From Thermaurantimonas aggregans (GTDB lineage: Bacteria > Bacteroidota > Bacteroidia > Flavobacteriales > Schleiferiaceae): 59,869 nucleotides of DNA. The notes under the pieces were generated by a model. The model was not told the DNA's origin, made no database searches, and was given only the letters and a program-made list of their open reading frames with translations. The position numbers and the translations under genes were made by a program. The stretch spans positions 1-59,869 of the forward strand of contig NZ_BHZE01000018.1 in assembly GCF_003851885.1 (NCBI RefSeq), written 5' to 3'. This document shows positions 58,564 through 59,869 of this stretch, one piece after another. Positions within the stretch are counted from its first letter, which is position 1. The number at the start of each line of letters is the position of its first letter.

Positions 58564-59345
58564 CACATTATCCAGTATTTACCCTCAAACACAAACTTGG
58601 CTTCGCCCGTTAAAGAAACATGTTCAAAAGTACTGCCTTTTTTTGAAAAACCGACCCTTAAAGTACCACCTTTTGTGACTACAGTCACTGATTCATTGAT
58701 TCCATATATTTCAGAGGCAACTAATGCAGCTGCCGTTACGCCTGTACCGCAACTCAGAGTTTCGGCTTCTACACCTCGTTCGTATGTACGAACATAAATT
58801 TTTGAATTTTCAATCGGTGCTGACATAAAGTTCACATTCACACCTCCCGTCGTCTGATAGCAAGGGTCATAACGAAGGGTGCGGCCTTCACTTTCTACAG
58901 ATATTTGCTCTGGATCCGATACAGGCACTACCAGATGGGGTGAGCCTGTATGTATAAAAAATCCATTTGTATCACGAAGTGGTTGAGCCTTCACATGCAG
59001 CTCAAGGCTCACTACATCTTCTATGATCCATGCTTTATGCAACCCGTCGATTGCCCGGAAAGTGGTGTGTTTGTCTATCAAGCCAAGCATTTTAGCAAAG
59101 GCTACAATACATCTTCCGCCATTTCCGCACATGGTACTTTCATGGCCATCAGCATTGTAATAAACCATTCTGAAATCAACTTCATCGTCGTTTTCCAGTA
59201 AAATGAGACCATCAGCCCCAACTCCAAATCGCCGATGACACATATTGGCAATAATATCCTTTTCTTTTTTAAAAGTTTCATCTCTGTTATCTACGATTAT
59301 GAAGTCATTTCCAGTGCCTTGGTATTTATAAAATTTTATATCCAC
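58563..59345 (-). CDS. dapF: Diaminopimelate epimerase
   Basis: 260 residues. Interconverts L,L- and meso-diaminopimelate, for lysine and peptidoglycan. Active-site cysteines: Cys73 in TMCGNGGRC and Cys199 in LSCGTGVTAA; N-terminus FYKYQGTGNDFIIVDNR is typical, as is HRRFGVGADGLILL. The start is GTG, since MDIKFYKYQGTGND is the expected N-terminus and the upstream region has no in-frame ATG. First gene of a pair with the GNAT acetyltransferase. Confidence 0.97.
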   Translation of the reverse strand: MDIKFYKYQGTGNDFIIVDNRDETFKKEKDIIANMCHRRFGVGADGLILLENDDEVDFRMVYYNADGHESTMCGNGGRCIVAFAKMLGLIDKHTTFRAIDGLHKAWIIEDVVSLELHVKAQPLRDTNGFFIHTGSPHLVVPVSDPEQISVESEGRTLRYDPCYQTTGGVNVNFMSAPIENSKIYVRTYERGVEAETLSCGTGVTAAALVASEIYGINESVTVVTKGGTLRVGFSKKGSTFEHVSLTGEAKFVFEGKYWIM

Positions 59346-59469
59346 TCTTTCAGAATTTTAAAAAACAAATGAATGAAAAACTAGACATTCAAATTCTTCA
59401 AAACTGTTGAAAAAATCGCTTTGATTTATGAACCTAATTCATTTTTATATTGTATTAGATCAAAAAAGT

Positions 59470-59869
59470 ATGAATAGAGCATTTCTTCCATTTTTGATGT
59501 CCTTTTCTTTTTCTTTATTGATAGCCAGCGGTCTCAAAGATTATTTGTCAACTTTTTCTAAAAGCATGCAATCTCAACCGAAACTTTCTTTTTACGAACT
59601 GAAAGCCAAAACACTTGAAGGCAAGGATTTTTCTTTTGCCAGCCTAAAAGGCAAACGGGTTCTCATAGTAAATGTGGCCTCTGAATGTGGGTTTACCCCT
59701 CAGTACAAAAAACTTCAAAAACTTTTTGAAGACTACAAAGACAAAAACTTCGTGATACTTGCTTTTCCGTGTAACGATTTTGGCGGGCAAGAACCAGGCT
59801 CTGCCACTGAAATCAAGTCGTTTTGTGAAAAAAATTACGGTGTCACCTTCCAACTAATGGAAAAAGTGT
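59470..59869 (+). CDS. Glutathione peroxidase family protein, truncated by the window edge
   Basis: At least 133 residues; the frame runs off the right end without a stop. A hydrophobic N-terminal stretch (about 5-20, FLPFLMSFSFSLLIAS) suggests a membrane anchor or signal, so the enzyme may be periplasmic. The thioredoxin-like core has peroxidatic Cys73 (VASECGFTPQYK), a candidate resolving Cys101 (FPCNDFGGQEPGS) and Gln107 of the catalytic tetrad. With Cys and not Sec, such enzymes usually take electrons from thioredoxin. Upstream, TTTG (59420-59423) and a TATATTG-like box are a weak promoter candidate. Confidence 0.92.
   Translation, partial: MNRAFLPFLMSFSFSLLIASGLKDYLSTFSKSMQSQPKLSFYELKAKTLEGKDFSFASLKGKRVLIVNVASECGFTPQYKKLQKLFEDYKDKNFVILAFPCNDFGGQEPGSATEIKSFCEKNYGVTFQLMEKV

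Noticed and set aside
59644-59853. Minus-strand frame at the right edge
   Set aside because: Antisense to the glutathione peroxidase gene, whose active-site motifs are clear.

Overview
The window is ordinary chromosomal DNA of a Bacteroidota bacterium. The lineage call rests on sigma-54 (rpoN) with a Bacteroidota-type N-terminus, three TonB-dependent receptors with carboxypeptidase-regulatory-like N-terminal domains, a receptor/DUF4249 lipoprotein pair, two secreted proteins with type IX secretion (T9SS) C-terminal sorting domains, families typical of the phylum (DUF4286, DUF4296, DUF4837, LruC) and -7 boxes of the TAnnTTTG type. Genus cannot be fixed from the sequence. I see no tRNA, rRNA operon, transposase, phage gene or CRISPR array.

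Layout. 1-3.2 kb: a peroxiredoxin, a 53-residue membrane protein, the RNase P RNA gene and a T9SS cargo protein. 3.4-7.3 kb: a tightly overlapped operon rpoN / PAP2-like membrane protein / AI-2E family permease / RluA pseudouridine synthase. 7.3-12.1 kb: two divergent TonB receptors with a DtxR/IdeR-like palindrome between them. 12.1-18.6 kb: minus-strand envelope operon (DUF4286, TPR protein, lipoprotein) and an M16 peptidase pair, one active-site positive and one lacking the zinc motif. 18.7-24.2 kb: polyprenol-phosphate glycosyltransferase, dihydroorotase, DUF4296 lipoprotein, MltD-like transglycosylase and DUF4837 lipoprotein. A GC-rich repeat element sits between dihydroorotase and the DUF4296 gene and seems to split the latter's signal-peptide coding region. 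24.3-28.9 kb: LruC-domain surface protein, CoA transferase and glycosyltransferase.

28.9-37.4 kb is an exopolysaccharide locus: MBL-fold hydrolase, flippase, sigma-54 activator, stand-alone Hpt protein, stand-alone receiver, a sugar transferase fused to a pseudo-receiver with Glu at the phosphorylation site, a half-length TolC-like protein and a Wzc-like protein with a degenerate Walker A. It reads as polysaccharide export coupled to a phosphorelay whose histidine kinase is encoded elsewhere. 37.5-44.5 kb: DUF4249/TonB receptor pair, a small membrane-anchored transglutaminase-like protein, acylphosphatase, two tandem paralogous small lipoproteins, and pheS.

44.6-47.6 kb is a compact three-gene operon, esterase / ATP-grasp ligase / YbdK-type (GCS2) carboxylate-amine ligase, bounded by strong terminators and preceded by an inverted repeat that overlaps a -7 box. 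It looks like an uncharacterised peptide or amide biosynthesis unit and, with the pseudo-receiver sugar transferase, is the best candidate for undescribed biology. 47.9-51.8 kb: a 1305-residue T9SS-exported beta-helix protein followed by the second copy of the GC-rich repeat. 52.2-59.9 kb: mgtE/rsmA, a periplasmic coiled-coil protein, mltG, a seven-haem TPR cytochrome c, GNAT acetyltransferase, dapF and the 5' part of a glutathione peroxidase gene cut by the window edge.
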